Source: JARBAU01 sp040414675 (GTDB lineage: Archaea > Thermoproteota > Nitrososphaeria > Nitrososphaerales > Nitrososphaeraceae). Taken from it: 64,000 nucleotides of DNA. Under the pieces are notes generated by a model. The model made no database searches and had not been told where the DNA came from. It saw only the letters and a program-made list of their open reading frames with translations. This document shows positions 37,220 to 46,865 of this stretch, in pieces (the first letter of the stretch is position 1; every line of letters starts with the position of its first letter). The translations under genes and the position numbers were made by a program. The stretch lies in the NCBI GenBank assembly GCA_040414675.1, contig JBEDUN010000164.1, forward strand, positions 29,481-93,480. Reading direction: 5' to 3'.

Positions 37220-37825
37220 CTAGATGGTCCTTATTTTTGCCTTGGTATTATACAACAAAACTAGGGCATTTTCTCGGATCTCTTTATTTTCCATTATTCC
37301 ACGATGTGCCATCGTTAAGATGACGCTATCGTTACGAACACCTCTCATTTTCATGCATAGGTGCTCGCCTTCAGCAATAACCAATACCCCTTTCACACCC
37401 ATATTCATTATCTCGCTAGCAATTTCTTTGGTTAATCTTTCTTGAATCTGCATTCTTTTGGAATATTTTTCCACAAGTCGAACCAATTTAGATATTCCAA
37501 ACACTTTGCCATCCGGAATGTAAGCTATATGGATTTTCCCATAAAAAGGCAGCATATGATGTTCGCACATGCTATAGAACTGGATGTCTTTTGCAATAAT
37601 TGCGTCAGTTTCTTCACTAAAACTTACTTCTAATCCTGCCTCAATTCTATACCCGCTAAAGATCTCTTCATACATATCGGCAATTCGTCGCGGCGTGGCG
37701 AGTAAGCCCTCTCGGTCTGGATTTTCACCTAATTCGATCAATATCTGTCTCAAAAGCTTTTCAATTTTTCGCTTGTTAATGGGACTTCTAGTATTCGCTT
37801 CTTTATCTTGATAATTTTGATACAA
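37220..37825 (-). CDS. folE: GTP cyclohydrolase I (type IA)
   Basis: A 201-residue enzyme that turns GTP into dihydroneopterin triphosphate. The zinc ligands are visible: Cys and His in FYSMCEHHMLPFYGK near residue 90 and the later Cys in EGEHLCMKMRGV near 160. The sequence is the ordinary type IA form. In archaea this product starts the 7-deazaguanine route that leads to archaeosine in tRNA, and queC lies 290 bp upstream on the same strand, so that role is the likely one here; pterin formation is also possible. Confidence 0.93.
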   Translation of the reverse strand: MYQNYQDKEANTRSPINKRKIEKLLRQILIELGENPDREGLLATPRRIADMYEEIFSGYRIEAGLEVSFSEETDAIIAKDIQFYSMCEHHMLPFYGKIHIAYIPDGKVFGISKLVRLVEKYSKRMQIQERLTKEIASEIMNMGVKGVLVIAEGEHLCMKMRGVRNDSVILTMAHRGIMENKEIRENALVLLYNTKAKIRTI

Positions 37826-38115
37826 ATTCTATATCCATATCTCCTTTGACTCGGTATATCTATGAGCCAAGACAAACTTAGAATACATTCCATTATGATC
37901 CATTTAAAGCCGCTCCACTATTTGGCTCATTAAATAAGATTAGCGACTCTATTATAATTCTATTGTCTAAAATTCTTTTGGTCTCTATTTTTCGCTTGTT
38001 ATTTCGTAATTGGATAATACCTTGTAACAGAATTTGGTGAGACATGCATTTACAATACAATGATTAGTACCCAGTTTCCGTGTATTTCACATGCAAAAAA
38101 TTTCAGTAGAACAAT

Positions 38116-38844
38116 TTATTTATTATAGAGCGTCCTATCTTCAATTCCAGCTCTTTTAAAAGCTTTTTTTCTGTTCAAGCAAGATTCGCAAATACCACAC
38201 TGTCTAGATTGTGTCTCTCCTTTACGTGTAACTCCATTGGAATAACAACTCCATGTGTTGAAAATGGTATTACCTAAGAATTGATGACCAAATTTCAAAA
38301 GGCCAGCTTTGTCAATACCGGAGATAGCAGGACACCAAACACTGACCTTCTGTCTAGATTTTTCTTTGATACTGTCTGAATCTGCTAAATTAAGGCTGCG
38401 GCTTATAGATCTGACAAATGAAGGCCGACAATCAGGATAGTTACGATCGCCCAAATGCGCACCAAAGCAGACCATTTTAGCACCTATACTAAGTGCCCAT
38501 GCAGTAGAAATTGTGATGAAAATAGCATTTCTTATGGGTACTATTATACTTGGTCGAAAAGTTGAAGGCAGGTCTGCCATATCTTCAGTCAAAACATTAT
38601 TCCCCCTGTAAAAATTCTTCATGAAGCAAATATCAACAAATTGATAATCTTTCGCACCTAGCATATTTGCAAAGCCTTCTGCTACGGAAGATTCATTAGT
38701 TGCTCTCTGTCCATAAGCGAAATTAATAGCGTAAAGTTCAAATTTTTTTATGCGGGTTATATAAGTTGCTGCGCAAATCGAATCTAGTCCGCCGCTAACT
38801 ATGCACACAGCCTTCTTTGGTTTATTTGATTTGATATGTTTCAC
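38116..38844 (-). CDS. queC: 7-cyano-7-deazaguanine synthase
   Basis: The 242-residue ATP-dependent enzyme converts 7-carboxy-7-deazaguanine to preQ0, the precursor of archaeosine. The PP-loop SGGLDSICAATYI lies near residue 18, and the zinc site is formed by the late cysteines of SRQCGICESCLNRKKAF near 213-225. It is the usual family length. With folE just downstream it forms a partial preQ0 cluster; queD and queE are elsewhere. Confidence 0.93.
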   Translation of the reverse strand: MKHIKSNKPKKAVCIVSGGLDSICAATYITRIKKFELYAINFAYGQRATNESSVAEGFANMLGAKDYQFVDICFMKNFYRGNNVLTEDMADLPSTFRPSIIVPIRNAIFITISTAWALSIGAKMVCFGAHLGDRNYPDCRPSFVRSISRSLNLADSDSIKEKSRQKVSVWCPAISGIDKAGLLKFGHQFLGNTIFNTWSCYSNGVTRKGETQSRQCGICESCLNRKKAFKRAGIEDRTLYNK

Positions 38845-38902
38845 TTAAAATCGTTCTCTTCATAATAATATGAACCCTCTTTGCCCAAATTGTTGGCTTG
38901 TT

Positions 38903-39688
38903 CTATATGCTTGAAAAATAAGCATAGACTCCTGCGATCCCATATGCAGCAGCAATCAATGCTCTAGAAAGTAAGATCGCAATGTCAGTTCTAGCTGAAA
39001 AGAATGAATTATCTAATCCAGCAGCTAATGGAATGGATATCAATGAAATTGAACCGACTATAAGCTGTTCTTTATTGTTTAGATTGTTAATTGTTTTCAT
39101 TAAAACGAATGTAGAAAGATTACCCATTCCAATACCAAGCAGAATAAAGTACTGATATGCTGACGGGATGAGTCCGATCGCAAGAAATGGGCCTGCCCAA
39201 CACAATCCATTTATTATTTTTGCAATCATAGGCCATTTTACACTTTGTTTCATTCTCGATCTCACCAGTCGCATGGAGGAACGGAATCGAACAAATATTA
39301 CTGCAAATATAATTCCAAAGCATGTAATCCAAATCAGGATATTGAAGATGAGCGGATGGCGGCTTGGGCCAAATACTTCCATTAATAAAGTTCCGGCTAA
39401 CAATGCCGCGGAAATGGCTAGAAATAGAACCCCAAATGCCCTTCTTACGAGCACTGTCTCTGCTTCTCCTTTCAAATACTTTTGAGTGGACTTTTTGGTA
39501 ATTTTAGTCTTACAAATAGTTGGATCTAGAATATGTTGTCGCTTACATTGCTGAATACCCCTATGTTCTATGTATTTGATGATGTCGATCAAGTTAGAGT
39601 GTACATGTATATCTGCTTTAGACCTTGAAATCGACTGTGCAAAGCAAGTCCTCAGTAGTGCGCTCCACCACATCCTCAAATAATACAA
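38903..39688 (-). CDS. Multi-TM membrane protein of unknown function
   Basis: The frame encodes 261 residues, with about five or six hydrophobic segments from residue 85 onward (GVLFLAISAALLAGTLL, then ILIWITCFGIIFAVIFV and others). The N-terminal 80 residues are basic, hydrophilic and Cys/His-containing; they could be a real extension, or the true start could be the TTG at 39475, directly before a typical KGEAETVLVRRAFG opening, giving 191 residues. No family recognised. It is not coupled to queC (58 bp upstream). Confidence 0.6.
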   Translation of the reverse strand: MYYLRMWWSALLRTCFAQSISRSKADIHVHSNLIDIIKYIEHRGIQQCKRQHILDPTICKTKITKKSTQKYLKGEAETVLVRRAFGVLFLAISAALLAGTLLMEVFGPSRHPLIFNILIWITCFGIIFAVIFVRFRSSMRLVRSRMKQSVKWPMIAKIINGLCWAGPFLAIGLIPSAYQYFILLGIGMGNLSTFVLMKTINNLNNKEQLIVGSISLISIPLAAGLDNSFFSARTDIAILLSRALIAAAYGIAGVYAYFSSI

Positions 39689-40242
39689 TCTCTAAGATTT
39701 CGGAGTTTTGAATTTTTTGAATAACATACTACTAGCGTTTTCAAATATCCTTCTGAATATTTGGCATAGAGATACAATATAGTTGCAAAAGACTATTGGA
39801 AGTAATCTTCATCAGAGCTATAAAATTGGATTTTGAAGCCAAAAGTTGGGATAACAAATTGTGAAAATCTCCATATTTTAATAGAAGGCCATATACTAAG
39901 CCTTGTTAGCTTCCAAAAGTCAAGATACGATCAAATGATGCCAATATGTGTACTGGCATTTGCAGTTTTCTTATAGCTAAAAATTTAAAGTCAATTTGGG
40001 TTTTGGCAGAAATTGGTACTTTAGCGACACTATGAACAGATTAAATATCTCAAATACGATTCTGATTGATTAGTGATACAAGACCTAAATCAACAAAAAG
40101 CCATGTTAATTTTACAGTTTTCTACAGTCCTTGAGTATATATTTTTGCAATAGATTAGGTTCATATGAGATACAAATTGAATGGAAAGATCATATACTAT
40201 TAGATACTCGTCAGTTCCTTTTCTATAGCTGATAGATGTACC
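39689..40242. other. Divergent intergenic region, nothing recognised
   Basis: 554 bp, AT-rich, no coding frame or repeat recognised. Contains promoters for both flanking genes; TATATATTT at about 40136-40144 is one weak TATA candidate. Confidence 0.35.
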
Positions 40243-40626
40243 ATGACTAGAAAATTTCAGTCATCGAATGAAGACAAACTAGAATTGCTCTTTAAAAAGC
40301 AGTTGGAATTAACAAGAAAAATGCGAAACGTGAATAATAAGATGAGCTCAATCTATAGGAAAAAGGAAGTTTTTCGAGGCTATCGTGTGTTCATGTTGTC
40401 GACAGCTTTAATCCACGAAGCAATAGAATTGCAAAGAGAAACGAATTGGAAGTGGTGGAAACATGATTCGGTTGTATCTTTGGAGAGCTGCCAAGAAGAA
40501 CTCATTGACATTTGGCATTTTGTTATTCAATTATCTATCGAACTGAAGTTAGACCCGTCTGGTTTGATAGAAAAGTATGCAACTAAACATGATCAAAATG
40601 TTCAAAGGCAAAAAGAAGGCTACTAA
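40243..40626 (+). CDS. All-alpha NTP pyrophosphatase, dimeric dUTPase-like
   Basis: The 127-residue helical protein contains the metal-binding pattern of the dimeric dUTPase/MazG superfamily: ALIHEAIELQRETNWKWW near residue 66 supplies the first Glu pair and ESCQEELIDIWHFVIQL near 88 supplies the E-E-x2-D second half. Such enzymes hydrolyse dUTP or other (d)NTPs to keep nucleotide pools clean. The single-domain length fits. Substrate not determined. Confidence 0.8.
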   Translation: MTRKFQSSNEDKLELLFKKQLELTRKMRNVNNKMSSIYRKKEVFRGYRVFMLSTALIHEAIELQRETNWKWWKHDSVVSLESCQEELIDIWHFVIQLSIELKLDPSGLIEKYATKHDQNVQRQKEGY

Positions 40627-40866
40627 AATCTACTTCGATCAAACAATGTATCAAATTACGATTGAAATTCTATTAGAAAATCAAAGCCATCACACATTTC
40701 TTGAAACTCACCACTTAAATCTTCTTATTTTGAAATTTCAATTACTTGAGTCATTTTAGATTTGTAGTAGTGTTTATCGATTATAACTATCTAGAAATTT
40801 GCCGAAGGATGAGCAAAATAATTCACTGGTATTTCATATTTTGAAAATCAGGGGAAGTATGCATAA

Positions 40867-41907
40867 TTAGGATGCAATCTTGTCTATCATGTCTTTTTCA
40901 ATTGCTATTTTTATTTCACGAGCTATCCGTCTTCCCATGCTCATCGCTTCCTGATAGACCAGATCTGAATAAGGTGAGCCACTGACATAGAGATTGGTTC
41001 CTGCAACAATTCTTGCAGAAAATTCGAATGTGACAAAATTTCCTTCTCTATCATAAACTCCTTCTAAGCAAAATGGTCCATTCATCCCTGGTGGTACTAA
41101 CTTCTTGGATGTGTTAACGAAGGATTCTCCCATTTCATAAGCCCTTAGGAGTAGAGATTCGCGCAGAACTATAGGAATGTTTCCAACTACATTATATGAC
41201 ATTTCGAGTTCCGAGGAGATCTGTTCTCTGGCAGGTATTCTTCCCAAGCCATCGACGTTAGACTCGTACCTTCTATCCGCTCCCATTAGCTCAATTTCCT
41301 TCGTAATGGGTGAATAAAAGAAGTGCAAGAATGCAGGAACTCCCAACACGTATTCTTGAATAAAAAGGTCCTGCTCGCCGCTTATCATTTTTTGCTCCTT
41401 GAGCCTTAAGGCTTGTCGTTCAAAACTCTCTCTGTTCCATGCTATAAAATACCCTCTACCTCCAGCTGCTCCATGCAATTTTACTATGCATAAACCCTGG
41501 ATATCATTTTTCGACTCTATTGATTTTGAGACTGAAAGATGTGATTCCTCCATTAGTTTTTGCTTCAGATCGCGATCTGCCTCCCATCTCAAGATCCATT
41601 TATTTCCAAATATAGGAATGTTTATTCGTTCGATTTGATCAGAATTCATATACGCTATTAGCGTCCCGTGAGGGATCAAAATAGAATTGGTTTCTCGCAA
41701 TCTTTCAATGCATCTATCGGTGGCAATGTCGCCTATATCATCTACTGGAAAAATATCATCTATGAAATTAAATCGTTTATAAAGACTCAACCTTTTTTTC
41801 TCGCAAACTAGAAGGGTTCTTAATCCTTCATCCTTTGCTCCTTTTAGGACCTGAAGTGCACAGTGTGAGCCCAACGTTGCAACTGTAAAGTCTAGAGTTC
41901 CCATCAA
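40867..41907 (-). CDS. purP: 5-formaminoimidazole-4-carboxamide ribonucleotide synthetase
   Basis: The 346-residue ATP-grasp enzyme carries out the archaeal, formate-dependent ninth step of purine synthesis. The N-terminal TVATLGSHCALQVLKGAKDEG is the family opening; the ATP-grasp segment with VKLHGAAGGRGYF near residue 143 and the MNGPFCLEGVYD / FEFSARIVAGTNLY region near 275-295 are typical. Eukaryotes and most bacteria use PurH instead. purM lies at the window's left end. Confidence 0.88.
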   Translation of the reverse strand: MMGTLDFTVATLGSHCALQVLKGAKDEGLRTLLVCEKKRLSLYKRFNFIDDIFPVDDIGDIATDRCIERLRETNSILIPHGTLIAYMNSDQIERINIPIFGNKWILRWEADRDLKQKLMEESHLSVSKSIESKNDIQGLCIVKLHGAAGGRGYFIAWNRESFERQALRLKEQKMISGEQDLFIQEYVLGVPAFLHFFYSPITKEIELMGADRRYESNVDGLGRIPAREQISSELEMSYNVVGNIPIVLRESLLLRAYEMGESFVNTSKKLVPPGMNGPFCLEGVYDREGNFVTFEFSARIVAGTNLYVSGSPYSDLVYQEAMSMGRRIAREIKIAIEKDMIDKIAS

Positions 41908-42122
41908 CCTACGTTACTTTGGTTTCTATATATATAGGGTGATCAAGATAGAGCCTAAGTTAATGAAAACTGAGGAAAGATTAGACCTTAATTACTAACT
42001 ATGAATAAGATTAAATTTCTAGCTTCCTCCAAAACCTAGACGATTACGATACTAAGTTATTATGGATTTAGAAACCAAATGAAAAACTGAAGCCGATACC
42101 CTACGATGACAATACTGAATGC

Positions 42123-42305
42123 TTATCTTTTGCCTCCAAAGGTGATAAACTCAGCGATCAGCTTTATTACAAAACCAATCGCGCCTACTACGCCCATACC
42201 TAGTAACACCAGTCTCAGATGCGTCATATAGTCATCCTTGCTCGTCTTCTTTGCCAGCTTCATAGTTTGAATAATTTCGACAACTTTTCTTTGAACTACT
42301 GACAA
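42123..42305 (-). CDS. secE: Preprotein translocase subunit SecE (Sec61 gamma)
   Basis: The 60-residue protein has a short amphipathic helix (residues 10-25) followed by a single membrane helix, LGMGVVGAIGFVIKLIAEFI near residues 33-53, the form of archaeal SecE/Sec61 gamma. It clamps the SecY channel in the cytoplasmic membrane. In many archaea it is next to nusG; here no nusG is seen in the window. Confidence 0.85.
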   Translation of the reverse strand: MSVVQRKVVEIIQTMKLAKKTSKDDYMTHLRLVLLGMGVVGAIGFVIKLIAEFITFGGKR

Positions 42306-42393
42306 TGAAATCTATTTAAATTAATTAGCTGTTATATTTGAAGGTACCGTTAGTGCATCTGTCTTGTGATTGGACTAATATTGCGGTGATTTG

Positions 42394-42855
42394 TCAAGTA
42401 CCATGAACCGCATAGATTGGTTCTTTATTAGTCCTCTGCATTTCTACAAAAGTCTCTGTGTTTTGTATTCCCTCGATTTTTCCTATGCGCTCTATTACGA
42501 CATTGTGCAACTCCTCTAGAGTACGAGAATTTACCGAGACCACCATATCGAATCTGCCAGTAACCTCTGACACTGATCTCACTTCAGAGATTCTTAAAAG
42601 CTCAGATCTAATTATTTCCTTCATCTTTGGATCTCTGTTGATGCCAACTATGGCTTTAACATTGATGCCTAACATGCCTTCGTTCACGGTAACGGTGTAA
42701 CGTTCAATAAGATTGCGCTTAGATAATCTTTTGATACGACTATAGAGAACAGAAGCATTGACATTGAGCTTTTTGCTCAGTTGAGGCACTGATATACTGG
42801 CATCCACAGTCAATTCAGATAATATCTTCATATCTAATTCGTCAAATCTTTGCAA
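42394..42855 (-). CDS. Lrp/AsnC-family transcriptional regulator
   Basis: The 153-residue protein has an N-terminal helix-turn-helix (LDMKILSELTVDASISVPQLSKKLNVNASVLYSRIKRL) and a C-terminal RAM ligand-binding domain of the usual Lrp length. Residues around VKAIVGINRDPKMKE and VVSVNSRTLEELHNV form the effector-binding beta-alpha-beta-beta-alpha-beta fold. Its targets and ligand are not indicated by position. Confidence 0.9.
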   Translation of the reverse strand: MQRFDELDMKILSELTVDASISVPQLSKKLNVNASVLYSRIKRLSKRNLIERYTVTVNEGMLGINVKAIVGINRDPKMKEIIRSELLRISEVRSVSEVTGRFDMVVSVNSRTLEELHNVVIERIGKIEGIQNTETFVEMQRTNKEPIYAVHGT

Positions 42856-42980
42856 ATTTCAGTCATTCATGAATCATAGCCTTTGATTAATAAATGTAAT
42901 TTTTTGAATAATTCGTAGTATTATTGACATTAGGAATTGCCGATAATACTTGCGTTGTATGCATTTTGTTATTTTGTATG

Positions 42981-43526
42981 AATAGTAGTAAAAATTATAT
43001 TCTTTATGCAGACGATATTCTGACCATGTTTGGGAGGGGAAAGATTAAGCCTGGAGACTATGTCTTTGTAGTTCAGAACGATCATGAAGTTAATAATATC
43101 ATTATTGGCAAGGTGCAGGCAGTTAACGGTGATAAGATAAGAATCAATGGTACAAAAATTAGGCCAATAGGATTGTTAGAGCGAGTGAAGGCGGGTGGAG
43201 CGATAGGTAGACCCAGAGAGGTTCTGGAGAATCCTGATCCAAATAATTGCATATTTATGTTAATAGACCGAGTCGAAACTGAAATATTCGGCGAAGAGGT
43301 AAACCAGAAAGTATCGAAAACCACATGGATCAATGAACGACGCTATTATGTCCTTGACGGTTGGATCAAAGAAAACCTACCAGACATTTTTGCCTCGGTT
43401 CTTTCTGCTGCAGGAGATGAAAGGTTGGAAGCTAGGACGATGCTACTCGAAAAGATGAATTCCATATATGAGAAAGATTTGAAAGAGCATTTGTATGCTG
43501 TTGCAAGGAGTACGAAGGTTTTGTAA
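42981..43526 (+). CDS. Conserved-looking protein of unknown function
   Basis: The 181-residue version from the ATG at 42981 is preferred; a longer frame begins at 42924 but adds only a hydrophobic, atypical N-terminus. The N-terminal part is beta-rich (GRGKIKPGDYVFVVQND then IIIGKVQAVNGDKIRING), like a small SH3-type barrel; the rest is helical (DERLEARTMLLEKMNSIY). No family recognised. It is followed 44 bp later by rpl12. Confidence 0.65.
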   Translation, partial: NSSKNYILYADDILTMFGRGKIKPGDYVFVVQNDHEVNNIIIGKVQAVNGDKIRINGTKIRPIGLLERVKAGGAIGRPREVLENPDPNNCIFMLIDRVETEIFGEEVNQKVSKTTWINERRYYVLDGWIKENLPDIFASVLSAAGDERLEARTMLLEKMNSIYEKDLKEHLYAVARSTKVL

Positions 43527-43570
43527 AACTTGAAAGTTTTATATTAAGGAGTCGTGGAACACCCACAATT

Positions 43571-43879
43571 ATGGAATATCTGTATGCCGCGTTGTTGTTA
43601 CACAAACTAAAACAGGATATCACAGAAGAAAATCTTAAAAATGTTGTGAAGGCGACTGGCACAACTCCAGATGAGATCAGAATAAAAGCATTAGTCGCGG
43701 CCATAGGTGAAGTGAATATCGATGAGGCGTTAAAGAACGCATCACTTCCTACCCAGCAAGTACAAGTTAGTGCTGCTGCTGCTCCATCTGCACCTTCTGG
43801 CCCCGCAGAAAAAGAAGAGAAGAAAGAAGAGAAGAAAGAAGAAGAGGCATTGGAAGGACTATCAGCACTCTTCGGTTAA
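43571..43879 (+). CDS. rpl12: Large ribosomal subunit protein P1 (archaeal L12)
   Basis: This 102-residue protein of the ribosomal stalk begins MEYLYAALLLHKLKQDITEENLKNVVKATG, the dimerising helical N-terminus. It then has an Ala/Pro-rich hinge and ends in the charged, lysine/glutamate-rich tail closing with EALEGLSALFG, the conserved recruitment tail for translation factors. It is on the opposite strand to rpl10-rpl1 and converges on it, which departs from the usual L11-L1-L10-L12 order. Confidence 0.95.
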   Translation: MEYLYAALLLHKLKQDITEENLKNVVKATGTTPDEIRIKALVAAIGEVNIDEALKNASLPTQQVQVSAAAAPSAPSGPAEKEEKKEEKKEEEALEGLSALFG

Positions 43880-43887
43880 TTTTTTTT
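43880..43887 (+). terminator. T-run after rpl12
   Basis: Eight T residues directly follow the rpl12 stop codon, then an A/T-rich tail. It is the likely transcription end of rpl12 and separates it from the convergent rpl10. Confidence 0.6.
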
Positions 43888-43935
43888 AATTATTTAAAAT
43901 ATTTTATGGTAAATGAAGTTTAGAGCATAGATTAC

Positions 43936-44838
43936 TTACTTTGGGTTGTACCCTTTTTTGACCAAAACTGCTTCAAGCGCTGATGCATTCGCGTTGCATT
44001 TTGCTAACAATTGCACAGTAGTACTTTCTGTCATATAACCTGATTCCATCGACAATGCCACAGCATTTTGTTGTGCCTTAGTCAGTAACAAGCCAATATT
44101 TTCAGCAGTAACATAGCCAGTCTCGGTTGCCAAGGCGAACGATTCTGCAACACATTTTGCAAATCCCTGTGAATATTCTGAAAGATTAATTCGAAGATCA
44201 TTATCATGAAGTACAAGGCCTTCCGCAATTGCAAAACTAACTGAAATTCCTGCTTCAATCGGTTTTATTCCTACTTTGCTAAGAAGGGATGCCAGCTTAC
44301 CAGATAATCGATCACCAGGCTTGGCAACTAGTGTATCCCTTACTACCCAAATCGTCCCCTGATCTATTTTTGTGGGGACATTAGCTTCTTTGAACTCTGA
44401 AAGAACCGGTCCTGGATTTATGCCTGTATTTCCTGCATTTATTACAATATTGCTAGAAGCGATATCTCCGTCCTTAGCTGCTAAAAATATTTTGTTTTTG
44501 TCGAAGATGAGGTTAAGTTGAAATGGGTTTACTTTAGTAAACATCAGAGCACATTGTCCTTCCAAGAGCTTAGACAAATCCTCAATCTTGGGGATGTTTG
44601 TTATTTTCTCAAATGCTCTCTGAGCGACTTTGTTTTTTATTATTCGGATCTTAATCGTCTCTCTAAATTTCTTTCTAAGCATCATCAACTGTGCCGCTCT
44701 AACCTTGGTTACTTTTGATAAGGCAATTACGTTATATTCCATGGGTAGTTTTTGGAGTTCCTCATACATCAAGCGCTTTTTCTTGGGGTATGTCTTCCTG
44801 GTTTGAGCATGAGTCTGCTGGAAACTCATTTTAAGCAC
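43936..44838 (-). CDS. rpl10: Large ribosomal subunit protein uL10 (P0)
   Basis: The 300-residue stalk base protein anchors L12/P1 dimers to 23S rRNA. The N-terminal YPKKKRLMYEELQKLPMEYNVIALSKVTKVRAAQL is the rRNA-binding part; helical C-terminal segments that bind P1 follow. The last residues do not show the long acidic P0 tail, ending in LVKKGYNPK. It begins inside the end of the rpl1 gene (8-bp overlap), so they are translationally coupled. Confidence 0.93.
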   Translation of the reverse strand: MLKMSFQQTHAQTRKTYPKKKRLMYEELQKLPMEYNVIALSKVTKVRAAQLMMLRKKFRETIKIRIIKNKVAQRAFEKITNIPKIEDLSKLLEGQCALMFTKVNPFQLNLIFDKNKIFLAAKDGDIASSNIVINAGNTGINPGPVLSEFKEANVPTKIDQGTIWVVRDTLVAKPGDRLSGKLASLLSKVGIKPIEAGISVSFAIAEGLVLHDNDLRINLSEYSQGFAKCVAESFALATETGYVTAENIGLLLTKAQQNAVALSMESGYMTESTTVQLLAKCNANASALEAVLVKKGYNPK

Positions 44839-45523
44839 CTTTATCCTTCTTCAACATACTCAACTTAGCAGTATTCCCCATAGTAAATTTAATTACGGCA
44901 TTCTGTATATTTTTACTGCCTTGTGGCAGTTTTTTTTCTAATTCTGTTACTACTGTTTCAGCATTTGCCACCAATTTCGAGTCTTCCATTTTTTCATCAC
45001 CTATTTTTGCGGCCAAGTTCAATTGGTTCTTTGTTCGTACACGAATGGAATTCCTGAATTTTGCAGAAATGGTTTCGATTGGTGCACCATATTGAAGTGG
45101 AGTAGGCATCTTTCCTTTAGGGCCCAAAAATTGACCCAAAGATCTACCTACATTAGGCATCAATGAAGTATCTGCCAGAAAAAAATCGTGAGCACGGACA
45201 ATTTTTCTAGCCTCTCTCCTGTTCGTACCAAGTCTATCTAGCTCATCTGGCTCTATTATTCTATCTATCCCTGACTTTTTTGCACGCGTACCTAAATCAC
45301 CCGATCCTACTACACAGATTTTGGGTGGACTAGAGAGTTTATTCGGTAGCTCAATAACTTCGTTAATTGAGAATCCACGCTTTACATCTATATCCTTTAG
45401 TACTAGTGTTAACTCCACGGACTGATCGAAATTTCTTTTGGTGGCACCTTCACGTGCACGTTTTACTAGCTCTCCGAGTTCACCGCCAGTTATCATATAT
45501 GCAGTCAATGCACAGAAAGCCAC
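44831..45523 (-). CDS. rpl1: Large ribosomal subunit protein uL1
   Basis: The 230-residue protein binds 23S rRNA near the E site and, in archaea, represses its own mRNA. Conserved stretches include RNFDQSVELTLVLKDIDVKRG near residue 30 and RSLGQFLGPKGKMPTPLQ near 135. Its leading residues (MAFCALTAYMI) are unusual: an internal ATG at 45493, starting MITGGELGEL, is a likelier start because the preceding residues are not conserved. It is the first gene of the pair with rpl10. Confidence 0.92.
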   Translation of the reverse strand: MAFCALTAYMITGGELGELVKRAREGATKRNFDQSVELTLVLKDIDVKRGFSINEVIELPNKLSSPPKICVVGSGDLGTRAKKSGIDRIIEPDELDRLGTNRREARKIVRAHDFFLADTSLMPNVGRSLGQFLGPKGKMPTPLQYGAPIETISAKFRNSIRVRTKNQLNLAAKIGDEKMEDSKLVANAETVVTELEKKLPQGSKNIQNAVIKFTMGNTAKLSMLKKDKGA

Positions 45524-46195
45524 TTAAAATCTTTTAGAATAAAGTCTTCTACCGAAAGAAGCTATATAGACAACGGCTATTGTGACACGATTGATAATCT
45601 CACGCATATCGGTCTATTCTAGAGTACGCATCAGTGATAATTTCTTGTTATGTGCTCTAGTCAAGCTAACTTTAGATGTCCTCCAAATAGTCTCTTTATG
45701 AATTAGAATATGGTTTCATCATTAGTTTCGTTGTTTGTAAAGTGAATCCGAGTAATCACAACGCTTCTGCCATTCTGCGCACTTGTCATTTGTTCTCCCT
45801 ATCATCAGCATTCACGTCGACTGTATCATATGATTTCTAGAACCTCCGGAAATAAATCTATAAATAGTACAAATCTGTAATTGTCAGAAGTTAGTTCTGT
45901 TAGCATCTTACAAATTTACCAAATTGGACAATATTGAATTTTGGGAAATGGACTGCATCGATTACCGAAACAGAATCATGGCTCAAATCAATACACAATG
46001 GTGAATGCACTACACTAAATTGTCTAAAATAACGATATCTAGGGTTAGACTTACCAATGATGATAAACTTTGGATCTGCCAAATATCTAAAGGCACCCTC
46101 TTAGAGCTTAACCAGTGCCTCAATTGTCATAAACAACAATGCATTATCTATCCTGACTACGGCTTGTCTTTTCGTATTTCGTATTGAATCTACGC
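45524..46195. other. Intergenic region with possible IS debris
   Basis: About 670 bp. The part right of about 45900 contains short frames on both strands and may be the eroded body of the transposase whose N-terminal end lies at 46196-46444; no motif beyond that could be confirmed. Confidence 0.35.
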
Positions 46196-46444
46196 TTATT
46201 TGATCCGTCCACAATCCACATCATAGTGAGCATGGTGTATATCCTGCAATCGGTATATCCTATCCTCATATTGTGTAATTGTAAGCAATGACAGTCCATG
46301 CCAACAGATCTTTAAGATACTATTTTTACTCTTCCTATGAAGAAATTGTGGTAGCCTTGTATACCTTAGGACGCGCAATATATTACCCACCAATCTGACA
46401 TCTCTATGATTTTCTCTCCAGATCGGGGGGCATCGCACTACCAC
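46196..46444 (-). pseudogene. Transposase remnant, IS5-like, N-terminal piece
   Basis: The 82-codon frame carries FLHRKSK, then a Trp, then LSLLTITQY and YR. The same order is found in the separate frame at 62314-62598 (FLHRKSK, W, LSLLTIRQY, YR), so the two are remnants of one IS family. The catalytic DDE part is missing. It lies 65 bp from the tRNA-Arg gene. Confidence 0.65.
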
Positions 46445-46508
46445 ATGGCTTTTAGCTCCGAAAATAGATGGGTCTGCAGAGCAGCGAGAAATATTTGATA
46501 TATAAAAG

Positions 46509-46599
46509 CGGGCCCGGTGGGCTTCGATCCCACGACTTCCGGCTTTCTTCGATAGAAACTTAGAAGGCAGGCGCTCTGTCCAAACTGAGCTACGAGCCC
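46509..46599 (-). tRNA. tRNA-Arg (UCU anticodon) with an intron
   Basis: On the minus strand the acceptor GGGCTCG (46599-46593) pairs with CGGGCCC (46516-46510). D arm GCTC-AGTTTGGACA-GAGC and anticodon loop CTTCTAA with TCT at 46564-46562 follow. A 16-nt insert at about 46560-46545 sits after position 37, the canonical place, and contains its own small hairpin. Two oddities remain after splicing: a T-C mismatch in the anticodon stem (29-41), and A instead of T at position 54 of the T loop. These might mark a decaying copy; otherwise all stems are intact. Confidence 0.75.
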
Positions 46600-46865
46600 A
46601 AATTCGAAATCGGTACTTTACTTAACCTGTCCCATGCTTATTTTTTGCTAGGAAGAGGAGGCTTATACCTTTATAAAGAGTTTGGCCATGGTATACAAAA
46701 ATTAATTCACAGTTGAGCAAAATCAAGACATGACTGGGTAATCGAAACTGCTGAAATTCAGAATTCAAATTAAAGTACCTCCCACCTTCGATACCAATAA
46801 AGTTCATAAGCTTAAACAAGGCAATATCGTTTTAAATATATCTATAACTATTAAGATCATGTATT

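Noticed and set aside
45900..46187. Short frames on both strands left of the IS remnant
   Set aside because: They might be eroded transposase, but no catalytic or family motif could be confirmed, so they are described only as part of the gap.
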